A stretch of 36,368 nt of DNA from Flavobacterium sp. (GCA_017984035.1 JAGOAF010000008.1:1-36368); one strand, 5' to 3'. Counted from the first letter of the stretch, positions 1-7,397 are shown. Numbers and translations: made by a program. The notes: generated by a model from the sequence alone, not told the origin.

Positions 1-92
1 GCTTCTGCTAATTCAATTTCTTTTCTTCCCCAAGCCGCTAGAGAAATGTCTTTTACTTTGTAAGCCACATAAGGCATCGTTGCTGTACTCAT
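1..92 (-). CDS. ahcY: Adenosylhomocysteinase, N-terminal fragment (cut by window edge)
   Basis: Reading the minus strand from the ATG at 92-90 gives a peptide beginning [20 protein letters not shown] and continuing [11 protein letters not shown]. The segment VKDISLAxWGRKEIxxAE is the characteristic N-terminus of S-adenosylhomocysteine hydrolase, the NAD-dependent cytosolic enzyme that splits S-adenosylhomocysteine into adenosine and homocysteine. Only about 30 codons are inside the window, so catalytic residues cannot be checked. It is divergent from the phosphopantetheinyl transferase operon. A TAATTTTG promoter element lies about 33 nt upstream of the start. Confidence 0.9.
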   Translation of the reverse strand, partial: MSTATMPYVAYKVKDISLAAWGRKEIELAE

Positions 93-124
93 TTATAGTA
101 TATTTGTTGTTGTAAAAATTTTTG

Positions 125-132
125 CAAAATTA
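125..132 (-). promoter_or_regulatory. Probable -7 promoter element of ahcY
   Basis: The minus strand reads TAATTTTG here, a match to the Bacteroidota consensus TAnnTTTG, and it lies upstream of the ahcY ATG. No good TTG -33 element is visible. Confidence 0.5.
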
Positions 133-257
133 CATAATAACTTATGATTTTAAAAACATTCCCCTACTTTTATGAATTGTTTAGGGCGCTAATCTTTTAA
201 AAATCAACAAAATAATTGAAATTCATTTCTTTTTAGAGCTATTCCCGCCATTCGCTC

Positions 258-265
258 TATCTTTG
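258..265 (+). promoter_or_regulatory. Probable -7 promoter element of the PPTase-pnuC-kinase operon
   Basis: TATCTTTG matches TAnnTTTG. Transcription would start near 271, leaving a leader of about 54 nt before the ATG at 325. No clear -33 TTG is present, so the call rests on the -7 element and its position. Confidence 0.5.
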
Positions 266-324
266 TCGCCAAAAACCGGCTACAAAGGATGCTGCTTCTG
301 TCGGGGCTAAAACACGTTTTCGGT

Positions 325-984
325 ATGCCATTGTATAAAACCATTCACCACAATTCCAACACACAAATCCTAATTTGGGACATTACCGAATCGTTTGAAC
401 AATTGAATCAAGACGTACAATTGAACAAAAAAAACCAATTGCGCCTCAACGGAATGAAGTCCGAAATACACCAACGCGCTTTTCTAAGCATCCGAAAATT
501 ATTGGCCTTAGCCGGTTACTCCGATTTTGATTTAGAATATGATGCATTTGGAAAACCCCATTTAGTGGATGGTAGATACATTTCCATTACCCATTCCCAT
601 CATTTTTCGGCTATCATTGTAAGCAACGAACCCGTTGGTATCGACATCGAAATGCAACGCAATATCATTCTAAAAATCGCGCACAAGTTTGTCAATGACC
701 AAGAATTAAACCGACTTCAAAAAACAGACTTAGCCGAATACATTAAAAAACTTACTGTGAAATGGGGTGCTAAAGAAGCCATTTTTAAAATTAAAAATGA
801 AAAAGGCATTAGCTTTAAAGACCATATTCAAGTAACGCCATTCGAATTGAATGAAACACCAACTTCTGCTATTTTAAGTTACAGGGGATTAGATGAAAAA
901 TTTACCATTCATTTTTCAGAATTGGATACTAATTTTACGTTAGTGTATGCATTTGAAAATAACAATTCAACTCAAGCAAACTAA
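325..984 (+). CDS. 4'-phosphopantetheinyl transferase superfamily protein
   Basis: A 219-residue Sfp/AcpS-superfamily enzyme, expected to move the phosphopantetheine arm of coenzyme A onto a serine of a carrier protein. The two family motifs are visible: GIDIE at about residues 105-109 (Mg2+ binding) and WGAKEA at about 147-152, the W-x-x-K-E-A signature. An in-frame ATG at 289 would add 12 residues (MLLLSGLKHVFG) that do not look like the family, so I chose the ATG at 325, which starts MPLYKTIHHN. It heads a tight operon: only 2 nt separate its stop from the pnuC-like ATG. The carrier-protein substrate (fatty-acid ACP or a secondary-metabolism carrier) cannot be told from sequence. Confidence 0.85.
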   Translation: MPLYKTIHHNSNTQILIWDITESFEQLNQDVQLNKKNQLRLNGMKSEIHQRAFLSIRKLLALAGYSDFDLEYDAFGKPHLVDGRYISITHSHHFSAIIVSNEPVGIDIEMQRNIILKIAHKFVNDQELNRLQKTDLAEYIKKLTVKWGAKEAIFKIKNEKGISFKDHIQVTPFELNETPTSAILSYRGLDEKFTIHFSELDTNFTLVYAFENNNSTQAN

Positions 985-986
985 TT

Positions 987-1619
987 ATGTTCGAATTTTT
1001 CTTTTCACAATACAAAGACTATCAAACCTACGATATTGTTCTGGAAATAATTGCGGTAGTATTAGGAATCGCAAGCGTTTGGTATGCCAAAAAAGACAAT
1101 ATTCTCGTTTTTCCAACTGGAATGGTTAGCACTTTAATTTATGTGTATTTGCTATGGAAATGGACCTTATGGGGCGATATGATGATCAACGGCTACTATT
1201 TTACCATGAGTATTTATGGTTGGTATTGTTGGACCCGAAAAAAAGGTGACTATGTCGAATTTCCGATTTCCGTTATTTCTACTGCTGAAAAACGCATGTC
1301 TCTAATTATCTTTATCTTTACCATCGCATTTGTTGTCGCTGTCTACCTTTATTTTAATAAATTCAATACTTGGTATGCCTATGTGGACACATTTGTCACT
1401 GGAATTTTCTTTATTGGCATGTGGCTTATGGCCAAACGAAAAATAGAAAATTGGGTGTTTTGGATTGTTGGAGATCTAGTTTCAATTCCCTTATATTTTG
1501 CAAAAGGATTGACCTTTACTAGTTTTCAATATTTAGTATTTACAATTGTTGCCGTTTACGGCTATTTAGAATGGAAAAAAACCTTAAACAGCTCCCAAGC
1601 GGACCTAAAAGAATTATAA
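987..1619 (+). CDS. pnuC: PnuC-family vitamin transporter (nicotinamide riboside or thiamine)
   Basis: A 210-residue inner-membrane protein with about seven hydrophobic segments. The family fingerprint is clear: FPTGMVSTLIYVYLL near residues 42-56, then WGDMMINGYYFTMSIYGWY, and C-terminal NWVFWIVGDLVSIPLY. PnuC proteins carry out facilitated diffusion of nicotinamide riboside that is trapped by phosphorylation. The 3' end overlaps the next gene, a NadR-like kinase, by 49 nt, which fits a transport-and-trap pair. However, Bacteroidota also have PnuT, a member of the same family used for thiamine, and a TPP-riboswitch-controlled TonB receptor lies just downstream. Nicotinamide riboside is favoured by the kinase; thiamine remains open. 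Confidence 0.88.
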   Translation: MFEFFFSQYKDYQTYDIVLEIIAVVLGIASVWYAKKDNILVFPTGMVSTLIYVYLLWKWTLWGDMMINGYYFTMSIYGWYCWTRKKGDYVEFPISVISTAEKRMSLIIFIFTIAFVVAVYLYFNKFNTWYAYVDTFVTGIFFIGMWLMAKRKIENWVFWIVGDLVSIPLYFAKGLTFTSFQYLVFTIVAVYGYLEWKKTLNSSQADLKEL

Positions 1620-2197
1620 AAATAGCTTTATTCGGTCCCGAAAGCACTGGGAAAACTACTTTGGCAAAACAATTGGCCGAATACTACAAAACCGATTGGG
1701 TTCCCGAATTTGCACGCGACTATCTTCAAGAAAAATGGGACAAACACCAAACCATTTGCGATGTCAATGACATGTTGCCAATTGCTTACGGGCAAACCCA
1801 ACTTGAAAATGAAAAAATGGCAACTGCCAATCACTATCTTTTTTGCGACACCAATTTAATGGTAACCAAAGTCTTCTCTGAGGTATACTACAACTACTGC
1901 GACCCTTTATTAGACCAAGCGGCTCGCGAACACGAATACGATTTATTTTTTCTAACCGATATTGATGTACCATGGGAAAAAGACGATTTGCGTGACAAAC
2001 CCGAAGGACGTGAGACGGTTTTTAGCGTTTTCAAGAAATCCCTAATAGACAACAACAAACCTTTTATTACCCTTTCTGGCGACGCCTCCTTACGCCTTAA
2101 TAAAGCGATTTCTATAATTGACAATTTAACTAAATCCCTAAAAAACGGACAATCGTCTTTGGAATTTGTTCAGGATTATCTACTACAACATAATTAA
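1571..2197 (+). CDS. NadR-like ribosylnicotinamide kinase (P-loop ATPase)
   Basis: A 208-residue P-loop kinase. The Walker A motif GPESTGKT is at residues 22-29, followed by EFARDYL, an internal FCDTNLMVTKVF segment and FFLTDIDVPWEKDDLR, which parallel the kinase domain of NadR (ARDY, DTD, PW..DGLR). It is expected to phosphorylate nicotinamide riboside to NMN in the cytosol. The N-terminal regulator and adenylyltransferase domains of full NadR are absent. The start ATG lies 49 nt inside pnuC in another frame, so the two genes are probably translationally coupled. No strong terminator follows before the riboswitch promoter. Confidence 0.82.
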   Translation: MEKNLKQLPSGPKRIIKIALFGPESTGKTTLAKQLAEYYKTDWVPEFARDYLQEKWDKHQTICDVNDMLPIAYGQTQLENEKMATANHYLFCDTNLMVTKVFSEVYYNYCDPLLDQAAREHEYDLFFLTDIDVPWEKDDLRDKPEGRETVFSVFKKSLIDNNKPFITLSGDASLRLNKAISIIDNLTKSLKNGQSSLEFVQDYLLQHN

Positions 2198-2238
2198 ATC
2201 CATCACCCTATTTTTACAATTGAATTTTGAAATTGTCA

Positions 2239-2268
2239 TTGCAATTAAACTGGAATATTTTATATTTG
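2239..2268 (+). promoter_or_regulatory. Promoter of the TPP riboswitch / TonB receptor transcript
   Basis: TTG at 2239-2241 and TATATTTG at 2261-2268 are separated by 19 nt, an excellent fit to the Bacteroidota sigma consensus TTG-N19-TAnnTTTG. Transcription would begin within a few bases of the riboswitch 5' end. Confidence 0.75.
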
Positions 2269-2270
2269 CA

Positions 2271-2353
2271 CTGTCTCAAGGGGTGCTCTAAATAACGAGC
2301 TGAGATTATACCCAATGAACCTGAGCGGGTAATGCTGCTAAGGGAAAACAGAC
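2271..2353 (+). promoter_or_regulatory. TPP riboswitch (THI element)
   Basis: The conserved THI-box words occur in order: GGGGTGCTC at 2280-2288, GAGCTGAGAT at 2297-2306, ATACCC near 2308-2313, GAACCTGAGCGGGTAATGC at 2317-2335, and AAGGGAA at 2340-2346. A short P1 can form from CTGT 2271-2274 and ACAG 2348-2351. TPP riboswitches bind thiamine pyrophosphate and lower expression of thiamine synthesis or uptake genes. The downstream gene is a TonB-dependent receptor starting at 2451, so the inferred role is to shut off outer-membrane thiamine import when TPP is plentiful. Confidence 0.96.
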
Positions 2354-2431
2354 TTAACGATTAATACACCTATTAATTTTGTAGTCTAGAGGAATCATTT
2401 AATTTTTAACCAAGAATAATTTACCCCTGTT

Positions 2432-2452
2432 ATTCGTAATCTATTTACGAAT
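2432..2452 (+). promoter_or_regulatory. Candidate expression-platform hairpin covering the receptor start codon
   Basis: ATTCGTAA (2432-2439) is perfectly complementary to TTACGAAT (2445-2452) with a 5-nt loop. The 3' arm contains the first two bases of the ATG at 2451. A T-rich run begins a few bases later (2457-2462), so weak termination is also possible. Sequestration of the start region is the simpler reading; a switch between this hairpin and the aptamer is inferred, not shown. Confidence 0.55.
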
Positions 2453-4586
2453 GAAATTTTTATTATTCAAACCGAGCGCAAAACGACTTTATTTAAGCTC
2501 ATTCTTGCTATTCTCTTTGGCTACATTGGCACAAGAAAAAACCAAAGACAGCACACAAGTAACCCAACTGGACGAAGTATTAGTCTCGGCAATTCGTGTG
2601 ACTTCCAAAACACCGGTAAGTTTTAGTAATTTATCCAAAAAGGAAATTAAATCCCGAAATCTAGGGCAAGATATTCCCATCTTGATGAATTACATGCCTT
2701 CTGTAGTGACTACTTCGGATGCTGGTAATGGTATAGGATATACTGGGATTCGCGTTCGTGGAACCGATGCAACCAGAGTGAATGTAACAATCAACGGAAT
2801 CCCTTATAACGATTCTGAAAGTCACGGTACTTTTTGGGTCAACATGCCTGATTTTGCCTCCTCGCTTCAAAGTGTACAATTGCAACGCGGTGTTGGAACC
2901 TCAACTAATGGTTCAGGCGCTTTTGGCGCAAGTCTAAACATGTTAACCGATTCGTATTCTGAGAAAGCCTCAGGTGAAATTTCCAATTCTTTTGGAAGTT
3001 TCAACACACGCAAGCATACCGTAAAGTTCAGCACCGGTTTACTTAATGATCATTTTGAAATTGCTGGACGAGTTTCTACTTTAAATTCTGACGGCTATAT
3101 TGACCGAGCGAGTTCCGATTTGAAATCCTATTTCTTGCAAGGAACTTATGTTGGTAAATCTACATTAATCAAAGCCTTGGCTTTTGGAGGAAATGAAAAA
3201 ACCTACCAATCTTGGAACGGGATTGATGGTGAAACTTTGTTGACCAATAGAACTTTTAATTCAGCTGGACTATTCACTGACGAAACAGGACAAACGCGTT
3301 TTTATGACAATGAAACGGACAATTACCAACAAGACCATTATCAATTGCATTGGAACCAAAAACTAGCTACTAATTGGAATACCAATCTTGCCTTTCATTA
3401 CACCAAAGGAAAAGGGTATTATGAAAATTATAAAGAGGATGCTGATTTTTCAACTTATGGATTAACTCCTATTGCAATAAATGGAACTACCATCAACACC
3501 ACCGATTTAATTCGTCAAAAATGGTTAGACAATGATTTTTATGGAACTACATTTTCAGCCAATTACCAATCTACCAAATTAGATTTTATCTTTGGCGGAA
3601 GCTATAACAAATACGTAGGAAATCATTTTGGAAAAGTAATTTGGGCAAGATATGCTGGCTCATCCGAACTCGGAGATCACTATTATGAGAATACGGCTAC
3701 CAAAACGGATGGCACCGCTTTCGCGAAAGCCAATTACTTAGTGAATGACAATTGGAGTCTTTTTGGCGACTTACAAATTCGCAATGTAAACTACAAAGCC
3801 AATTCCAATGAAACCGGTGTAGTGAATGATACCTTCTCTTTTTTCAATCCAAAAGCAGGACTTAATTATACCGTCAATTCTAAAAACAATGTATACTTTT
3901 CGTATGCAAGAGCCAATAGAGAACCCAATCGAACCGACTATGAAGGCGGCAATGTGAAACCAGAAAAATTAAATGATTTCGAATTGGGTTGGAGGTATTT
4001 GTCAGACAAAGTTCAATTGAATACTAACTTCTATTATATGGACTACCAAGACCAATTAATTTTAACTGGAACCCTAGACGATGTTGGAAATCCAATTCGT
4101 TCCAACAGCGAAAAAAGTTACCGATTGGGTGTAGAAGTTGATGCCACTATAGTCGTATCGAATGAAATTAGTCTTCGCCCTAATGCCACTCTAAGCCGCA
4201 ATAAAAACTTAGACTTAGCTGTTAGCGGTCAAAATTATGGAACCAAAGACATTTCGTATTCTCCTGCTATAATTGCTGGAAATAGTTTGATATACAAACC
4301 AACCCAAAGTCTACAAATCGTATGGTTACAAAAGTATGTAGGAGAACAATACATGAACAACATAGAATTACCCGAAGCTAAATTAGCCGATTACCTTATC
4401 AACGACTTGAATGTGACCTATGAAATTAAACCAAAATCAGTTTTCAAATCGATTGTTTTCAAAGGGTTAGTCAATAATATTTTTGACAAAAAATACATTT
4501 CAAATGGCTATATGTGGGACGTATACCCGTACTATTATCCTCAAGCAGGAACTAATTTGTTGGCAGGAATAACATTGTTATTCTAA
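2451..4586 (+). CDS. TonB-dependent outer-membrane receptor, probably for thiamine
   Basis: A 711-residue receptor with a signal peptide (residues 1 to about 27, ending LATLAQ). A possible TonB-box region (QLDEVLVSA) precedes the plug domain, which contains GIRVRGTDATRVNVTINGIPYNDSE and the VQLQRGVGTSTNGSGAFGASLNM segment. A beta-barrel follows and ends in the aromatic residue expected for outer-membrane barrel assembly (GITLLF). There is no N-terminal carboxypeptidase-like domain and no SusD partner. The ligand is inferred from the TPP riboswitch in its leader; receptors regulated this way have been predicted to carry thiamine or its phosphates in Bacteroidota. A strong hairpin terminator follows. 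Confidence 0.93.
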   Translation: MKFLLFKPSAKRLYLSSFLLFSLATLAQEKTKDSTQVTQLDEVLVSAIRVTSKTPVSFSNLSKKEIKSRNLGQDIPILMNYMPSVVTTSDAGNGIGYTGIRVRGTDATRVNVTINGIPYNDSESHGTFWVNMPDFASSLQSVQLQRGVGTSTNGSGAFGASLNMLTDSYSEKASGEISNSFGSFNTRKHTVKFSTGLLNDHFEIAGRVSTLNSDGYIDRASSDLKSYFLQGTYVGKSTLIKALAFGGNEKTYQSWNGIDGETLLTNRTFNSAGLFTDETGQTRFYDNETDNYQQDHYQLHWNQKLATNWNTNLAFHYTKGKGYYENYKEDADFSTYGLTPIAINGTTINTTDLIRQKWLDNDFYGTTFSANYQSTKLDFIFGGSYNKYVGNHFGKVIWARYAGSSELGDHYYENTATKTDGTAFAKANYLVNDNWSLFGDLQIRNVNYKANSNETGVVNDTFSFFNPKAGLNYTVNSKNNVYFSYARANREPNRTDYEGGNVKPEKLNDFELGWRYLSDKVQLNTNFYYMDYQDQLILTGTLDDVGNPIRSNSEKSYRLGVEVDATIVVSNEISLRPNATLSRNKNLDLAVSGQNYGTKDISYSPAIIAGNSLIYKPTQSLQIVWLQKYVGEQYMNNIELPEAKLADYLINDLNVTYEIKPKSVFKSIVFKGLVNNIFDKKYISNGYMWDVYPYYYPQAGTNLLAGITLLF

Positions 4587-4612
4587 AGCAAAATGAGTAA
4601 AAAATTTAAAGA

Positions 4613-4640
4613 AATCCTGGCAGCAATGTCAGGATTTTTT
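4613..4640 (+). terminator. Rho-independent terminator of the TonB receptor (probably bidirectional)
   Basis: Arms 4613-4622 and 4627-4636 form a 10-bp stem with one G-T pair, capped by a GCAA tetraloop and followed by TTTTTT. The opposite strand has the A-rich counterpart, so it may also serve the convergent lipoprotein gene whose stop codon is at 4639-4641. Confidence 0.85.
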
Positions 4641-5052
4641 AATTGTAAATTCGCAATACATTTCCATTTACTTGCACACGGTATTGTTTCATTGGATATT
4701 GTAAACTCCCTTGTCCAGAAAATAAATTGTAGGTTTTGTTATCACAAGGGCAAACAGCTTCAATTCCGTTAATTGTCAGTGTAGAACAAGCTGACTGTGT
4801 TTGGTTTGGGCAAGCAGCATCAAAGGCATTATAACCACTACCCGTATTAAAGATAATAAGTCCTTTAACTCCTTTCCCAGAATAATAAACTGCATTGCTA
4901 GTATATAAAAGCTTGGAATATAAAGGTAAGTTCATGTTAATGTCAACCGTAAAAGAAACATTTTGGATATACGGATTATTGTTCACAGGTCCACTTTCAG
5001 AACACGAAAACAACATCAAAATAAAGACAAAAAACACACCCCACTTTTTCAT
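4639..5052 (-). CDS. Rieske-like fold lipoprotein lacking the histidine ligands
   Basis: A 137-residue predicted lipoprotein: a signal peptide with lipobox LFSC puts the lipidated Cys at residue 17. The C-terminal half resembles a Rieske domain: GLIIFNTGSGYNAFDAACPN, then AVCPCDNKTYNLFSG, then YRVQVNGNVLRI. In a true Rieske protein these sites read C-x-H and C-x-x-H. Here the histidines are replaced (CPN, CPCD), leaving four cysteines at 81, 89, 101 and 103. It could bind a metal through cysteines, form disulfides in the periplasm, or be a cluster-free relic of the fold. It is alone on the minus strand, convergent with the TonB receptor. Function unknown; the fold is suggested by motif spacing only. 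Confidence 0.7.
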   Translation of the reverse strand: MKKWGVFFVFILMLFSCSESGPVNNNPYIQNVSFTVDINMNLPLYSKLLYTSNAVYYSGKGVKGLIIFNTGSGYNAFDAACPNQTQSACSTLTINGIEAVCPCDNKTYNLFSGQGSLQYPMKQYRVQVNGNVLRIYN

Positions 5053-5086
5053 TATTCAAAATTTAAAAACCTGCTGATTAACACTC

Positions 5087-5094
5087 CAAAATTA
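5087..5094 (-). promoter_or_regulatory. Probable -7 promoter element of the Rieske-like lipoprotein gene
   Basis: The minus strand reads TAATTTTG about 35 nt upstream of the ATG at 5052. There is no clear -33 TTG. Confidence 0.45.
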
Positions 5095-5158
5095 ATTGAT
5101 TTACTTTTGATACAGATTGTAAAAAATCAATATATTTACATTCTAATCAAAATAATAG

Positions 5159-5166
5159 TATCTTTG
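5159..5166 (+). promoter_or_regulatory. Probable -7 promoter element of greA
   Basis: TATCTTTG matches TAnnTTTG and lies 57 nt before the greA ATG at 5223. The -33 TTG is not conserved. The predicted start point sits at the foot of the hairpin at 5174-5198. Confidence 0.5.
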
Positions 5167-5173
5167 TAAAAAG

Positions 5174-5198
5174 AAATCCCGTCCCGATGGGATTTTTT
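5174..5198 (+). terminator. Terminator-like hairpin in the greA leader
   Basis: AAATCCC (5174-5180) pairs with GGGATTT (5189-5195), followed by a T-run to 5198. An alternative tighter pairing of TCCC with GGGA around 5182-5192 is possible. It lies between the predicted greA promoter and its ATG, so it is either an attenuator or the end of an unrecognised short upstream transcript. Confidence 0.6.
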
Positions 5199-5222
5199 CT
5201 ATTTTATATAAACAATGAAGTT

Positions 5223-5699
5223 ATGAGCACAGTATCTTATTACACCGCAGAAGGATTAAAAAAATTACGAGAAGAACTAGACCATTTAAAAAATGTGATG
5301 CGCCCAAAAGCATCTCAAGATATTGCTGATGCAAGAGATAAAGGCGATTTGTCTGAAAATGCCGAATACGACGCAGCAAAAGAAGCACAAGGTATGCTTG
5401 AAATGCGTATTGCTAAATTAGAAGAAATTCATTCTAATGCCCGTTTGATTGACGAAACTCATTTAGACGTTTCTAAAGTACTGGTATTGTCTAAAGTAAA
5501 AATCAAAAACCAAACTAATGGAATGGAAGTGATTTATACTTTGGTAGCCGAAAGTGAAGCTGACTTAAAAACCGGAAAAATATCTGTAACCTCGCCTATT
5601 GGCAAAGGATTATTAGGAAAGTCTGTTGGAGAAGTAGCTGAAATTACCGTACCTAATGGCGTTTTAAAATTTGACATTTTAGAGATTACTAGAGACTAA
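5223..5699 (+). CDS. greA: Transcription elongation factor GreA
   Basis: A 158-residue GreA, the usual length. It rescues backtracked RNA polymerase by stimulating cleavage of the transcript 3' end through the secondary channel. The N-terminal coiled coil is visible, and the tip carries GDLSENAEYDAAKE with the acidic pair D42/E45 that acts at the polymerase active site. The C-terminal domain includes TSPIGKGLLGKSVGE and ends EITVPNGVLKFDILEI. An in-frame ATG at 5187 would add a hydrophobic extension and lies in the leader hairpin, so I chose 5223 (MSTVSYYTAE). The HIT gene starts 10 nt after the stop, so the two form an operon. Confidence 0.96.
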   Translation: MSTVSYYTAEGLKKLREELDHLKNVMRPKASQDIADARDKGDLSENAEYDAAKEAQGMLEMRIAKLEEIHSNARLIDETHLDVSKVLVLSKVKIKNQTNGMEVIYTLVAESEADLKTGKISVTSPIGKGLLGKSVGEVAEITVPNGVLKFDILEITRD

Positions 5700-5709
5700 A
5701 TTAGATCGC

Positions 5710-6099
5710 ATGAGTTCTATTTTTACCAAAATCGTAAACGGAGAAATCCCTTGTTACAAAATTGCAGAAGATGCTAATTTCTTAGCTTTTTTGGATGTCA
5801 ATCCCAATGCAAAAGGGCATACGCTGTGTATTCCAAAACAAGAGATTGACCAACTTTTCGAAATAGACGACGAGTTGTATTTAGGATTGATGCAATTCTC
5901 AAAAAAAATTGCTACCGCATTACAAAAAACAGTCCCTTGCAAACGCATCGGAATGTCAGTTATTGGTTTAGAAGTGCCTCACGCCCATGTTCATTTAATT
6001 CCTTTAAACGAAATGGATGAAATGCGTTTCCAAAATAAAGTAACGTTAAGCAAGGAAGAATTTGAAGCTTTAGCCAAAGCAATTCAAAATAATTTATAA
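5710..6099 (+). CDS. HIT-family nucleotide hydrolase/transferase
   Basis: A 129-residue histidine-triad protein. The catalytic motif HAHVHLI, with histidines at about 91, 93 and 95, is intact, and the N-terminal SIFTKIVNGEIPCYKI segment is typical of the HINT/HinT branch. These cytosolic dimers hydrolyse purine nucleoside phosphoramidates and aminoacyl-adenylates; the natural substrate is usually uncertain. It is co-transcribed with greA and ends at a bidirectional terminator. Confidence 0.93.
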   Translation: MSSIFTKIVNGEIPCYKIAEDANFLAFLDVNPNAKGHTLCIPKQEIDQLFEIDDELYLGLMQFSKKIATALQKTVPCKRIGMSVIGLEVPHAHVHLIPLNEMDEMRFQNKVTLSKEEFEALAKAIQNNL

Positions 6100-6104
6100 A
6101 AAAT

Positions 6105-6140
6105 AAAAAGCGAATCCATTTAAATAGATTCGCTTTTTTT
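6105..6140 (+). terminator. Bidirectional terminator between the HIT gene and the histidine kinase
   Basis: AAAAAGCGAATC (6105-6116) pairs perfectly with GATTCGCTTTTT (6127-6138), with a 10-nt loop. T-runs exist on both strands. The stop codon of the minus-strand kinase (6120-6122) falls in the loop. Confidence 0.9.
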
Positions 6141-7283
6141 ATAACTCAATTGGATCGTACTTCCTTTTCCTATTTCTGACTGAACTACTTTGATTCGGCC
6201 TTTGTGATACTCTTCTACAATTCTTTTGGTCAAGGAAAGTCCTAAACCCCAGCCTCTTTTTTTGGTCGTAAAACCCGGTTCAAAAATGGCGTTGAATTGT
6301 TTTTTTGGAATACCCATTCCCGTATCCGAAACTTTAACTTGAATCCATTCGCCTTCTAGTTCCATAACCAAATCTAGATTGCCTTTCCCCTTCATAGCAT
6401 CAATAGCATTCTTGACTAAATTTTCAATCGTCCAACTGTGAAGTGTAGCATTAAACGAGACAAAAACGGGCACATCCGGTGCTTTAAAAGAAAAAGTCAC
6501 TTGCTTCGAAAACCGTGATTGCAAATAGGCAACCGTTTCTTGTGTTGCGGCAATAATATCTTGCCTTTCTAATTTGGGTTCTGAGCCAATTTTTGAAAAA
6601 CGATCCGTAATGGTTTGCAAACGCTCAATATCTTTTTCAATTTCCTGAGTAATCGATTCGGCTACATTCTCTGCTTTTAACAACTCAACCCAACCAATTA
6701 ATGACGAAAGCGGCGTTCCTATTTGGTGTGCGGTTTCCTTAGCCATTCCTGCCCAAAGTTTGTTTTGAGTAGCCATTTTGGTGCTTCGGTAATAATTGTA
6801 GACTAAGGCGGCAAATAATACAATAATCAATACTAACGCTATCGGATAGTATTTTAATTTATTCAATAATGCCGAATTTCCATAATATAACTTTTGAAAC
6901 TTTCCAGGTGCATATTCAATAACAATAGGGTCATTTTCATTTTTAAGATTTTCTAAAAATTGAGCAGATGCAGATACATTAGAAATGATTATATCATCAA
7001 TGTTCACTGCATTAATAATCTTGTTATTCTCGGTCAAAATAATTGGAATGGACGAATTGGTGCTAAAAATTTGAAGTGGTAATTCTACATCGGTATTGGC
7101 ATCGGCGTTGATTAATGTTTTTTGAGCTTTGGCCCAAAGTGTCATTTTCAAACGTTCTTCGTTCTTGAAAATTTGGAAAAAAGTGTAGGTGTTCCAAAGA
7201 ATTAAGGATATAATACAAAAAGAAGCCATGATGATGACCCAGCGCGTAGTAGTACGTCTATCAGTAAAAAACATAGCTTCCAT
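6120..7283 (-). CDS. Membrane sensor histidine kinase (orphan)
   Basis: A 387-residue kinase. TM1 is at about residues 14-36, a short extracytoplasmic sensor region runs from about 40 to 143, and TM2 is at about 146-163. The H-box is AHQIGTPLSSLIGW with phosphoacceptor His at about 186. The ATP-binding domain has the N-box (ENLVKNAIDAM, about 287-297), G1 (SDTGMGIP, 319-326), F-box (FEPGF) and G2 (GWGLGLSL). No HAMP, PAS or receiver domain is seen. No response regulator is adjacent, so its partner must be elsewhere. The ATG at 7283 is used; the ATG three codons later (MFFTDRR) is equally possible. Confidence 0.9.
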   Translation of the reverse strand: MEAMFFTDRRTTTRWVIIMASFCIISLILWNTYTFFQIFKNEERLKMTLWAKAQKTLINADANTDVELPLQIFSTNSSIPIILTENNKIINAVNIDDIIISNVSASAQFLENLKNENDPIVIEYAPGKFQKLYYGNSALLNKLKYYPIALVLIIVLFAALVYNYYRSTKMATQNKLWAGMAKETAHQIGTPLSSLIGWVELLKAENVAESITQEIEKDIERLQTITDRFSKIGSEPKLERQDIIAATQETVAYLQSRFSKQVTFSFKAPDVPVFVSFNATLHSWTIENLVKNAIDAMKGKGNLDLVMELEGEWIQVKVSDTGMGIPKKQFNAIFEPGFTTKKRGWGLGLSLTKRIVEEYHKGRIKVVQSEIGKGSTIQLSYKKSESI

Positions 7284-7366
7284 TTAGATTATAAATGTAA
7301 CGAAATAATTTGAAAAAAATTTTAGGCCTCCGCCATAGAAAATTAATCCTATCAAAAAAAGACCTC

Positions 7367-7397
7367 TTGCCTAGAAAAGAAGAAGTTAGTATATTTG
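7367..7397 (+). promoter_or_regulatory. Promoter of the DUF3127 gene
   Basis: TTG at 7367-7369 and TATATTTG at 7390-7397 are separated by 20 nt, a good match to the Bacteroidota consensus. The ATG is 39 nt downstream of the -7 element. Confidence 0.65.

Noticed and set aside
289..324. Upstream ATG for the phosphopantetheinyl transferase
   Set aside because: The added residues do not resemble the family, while MPLYKT at 325 does.
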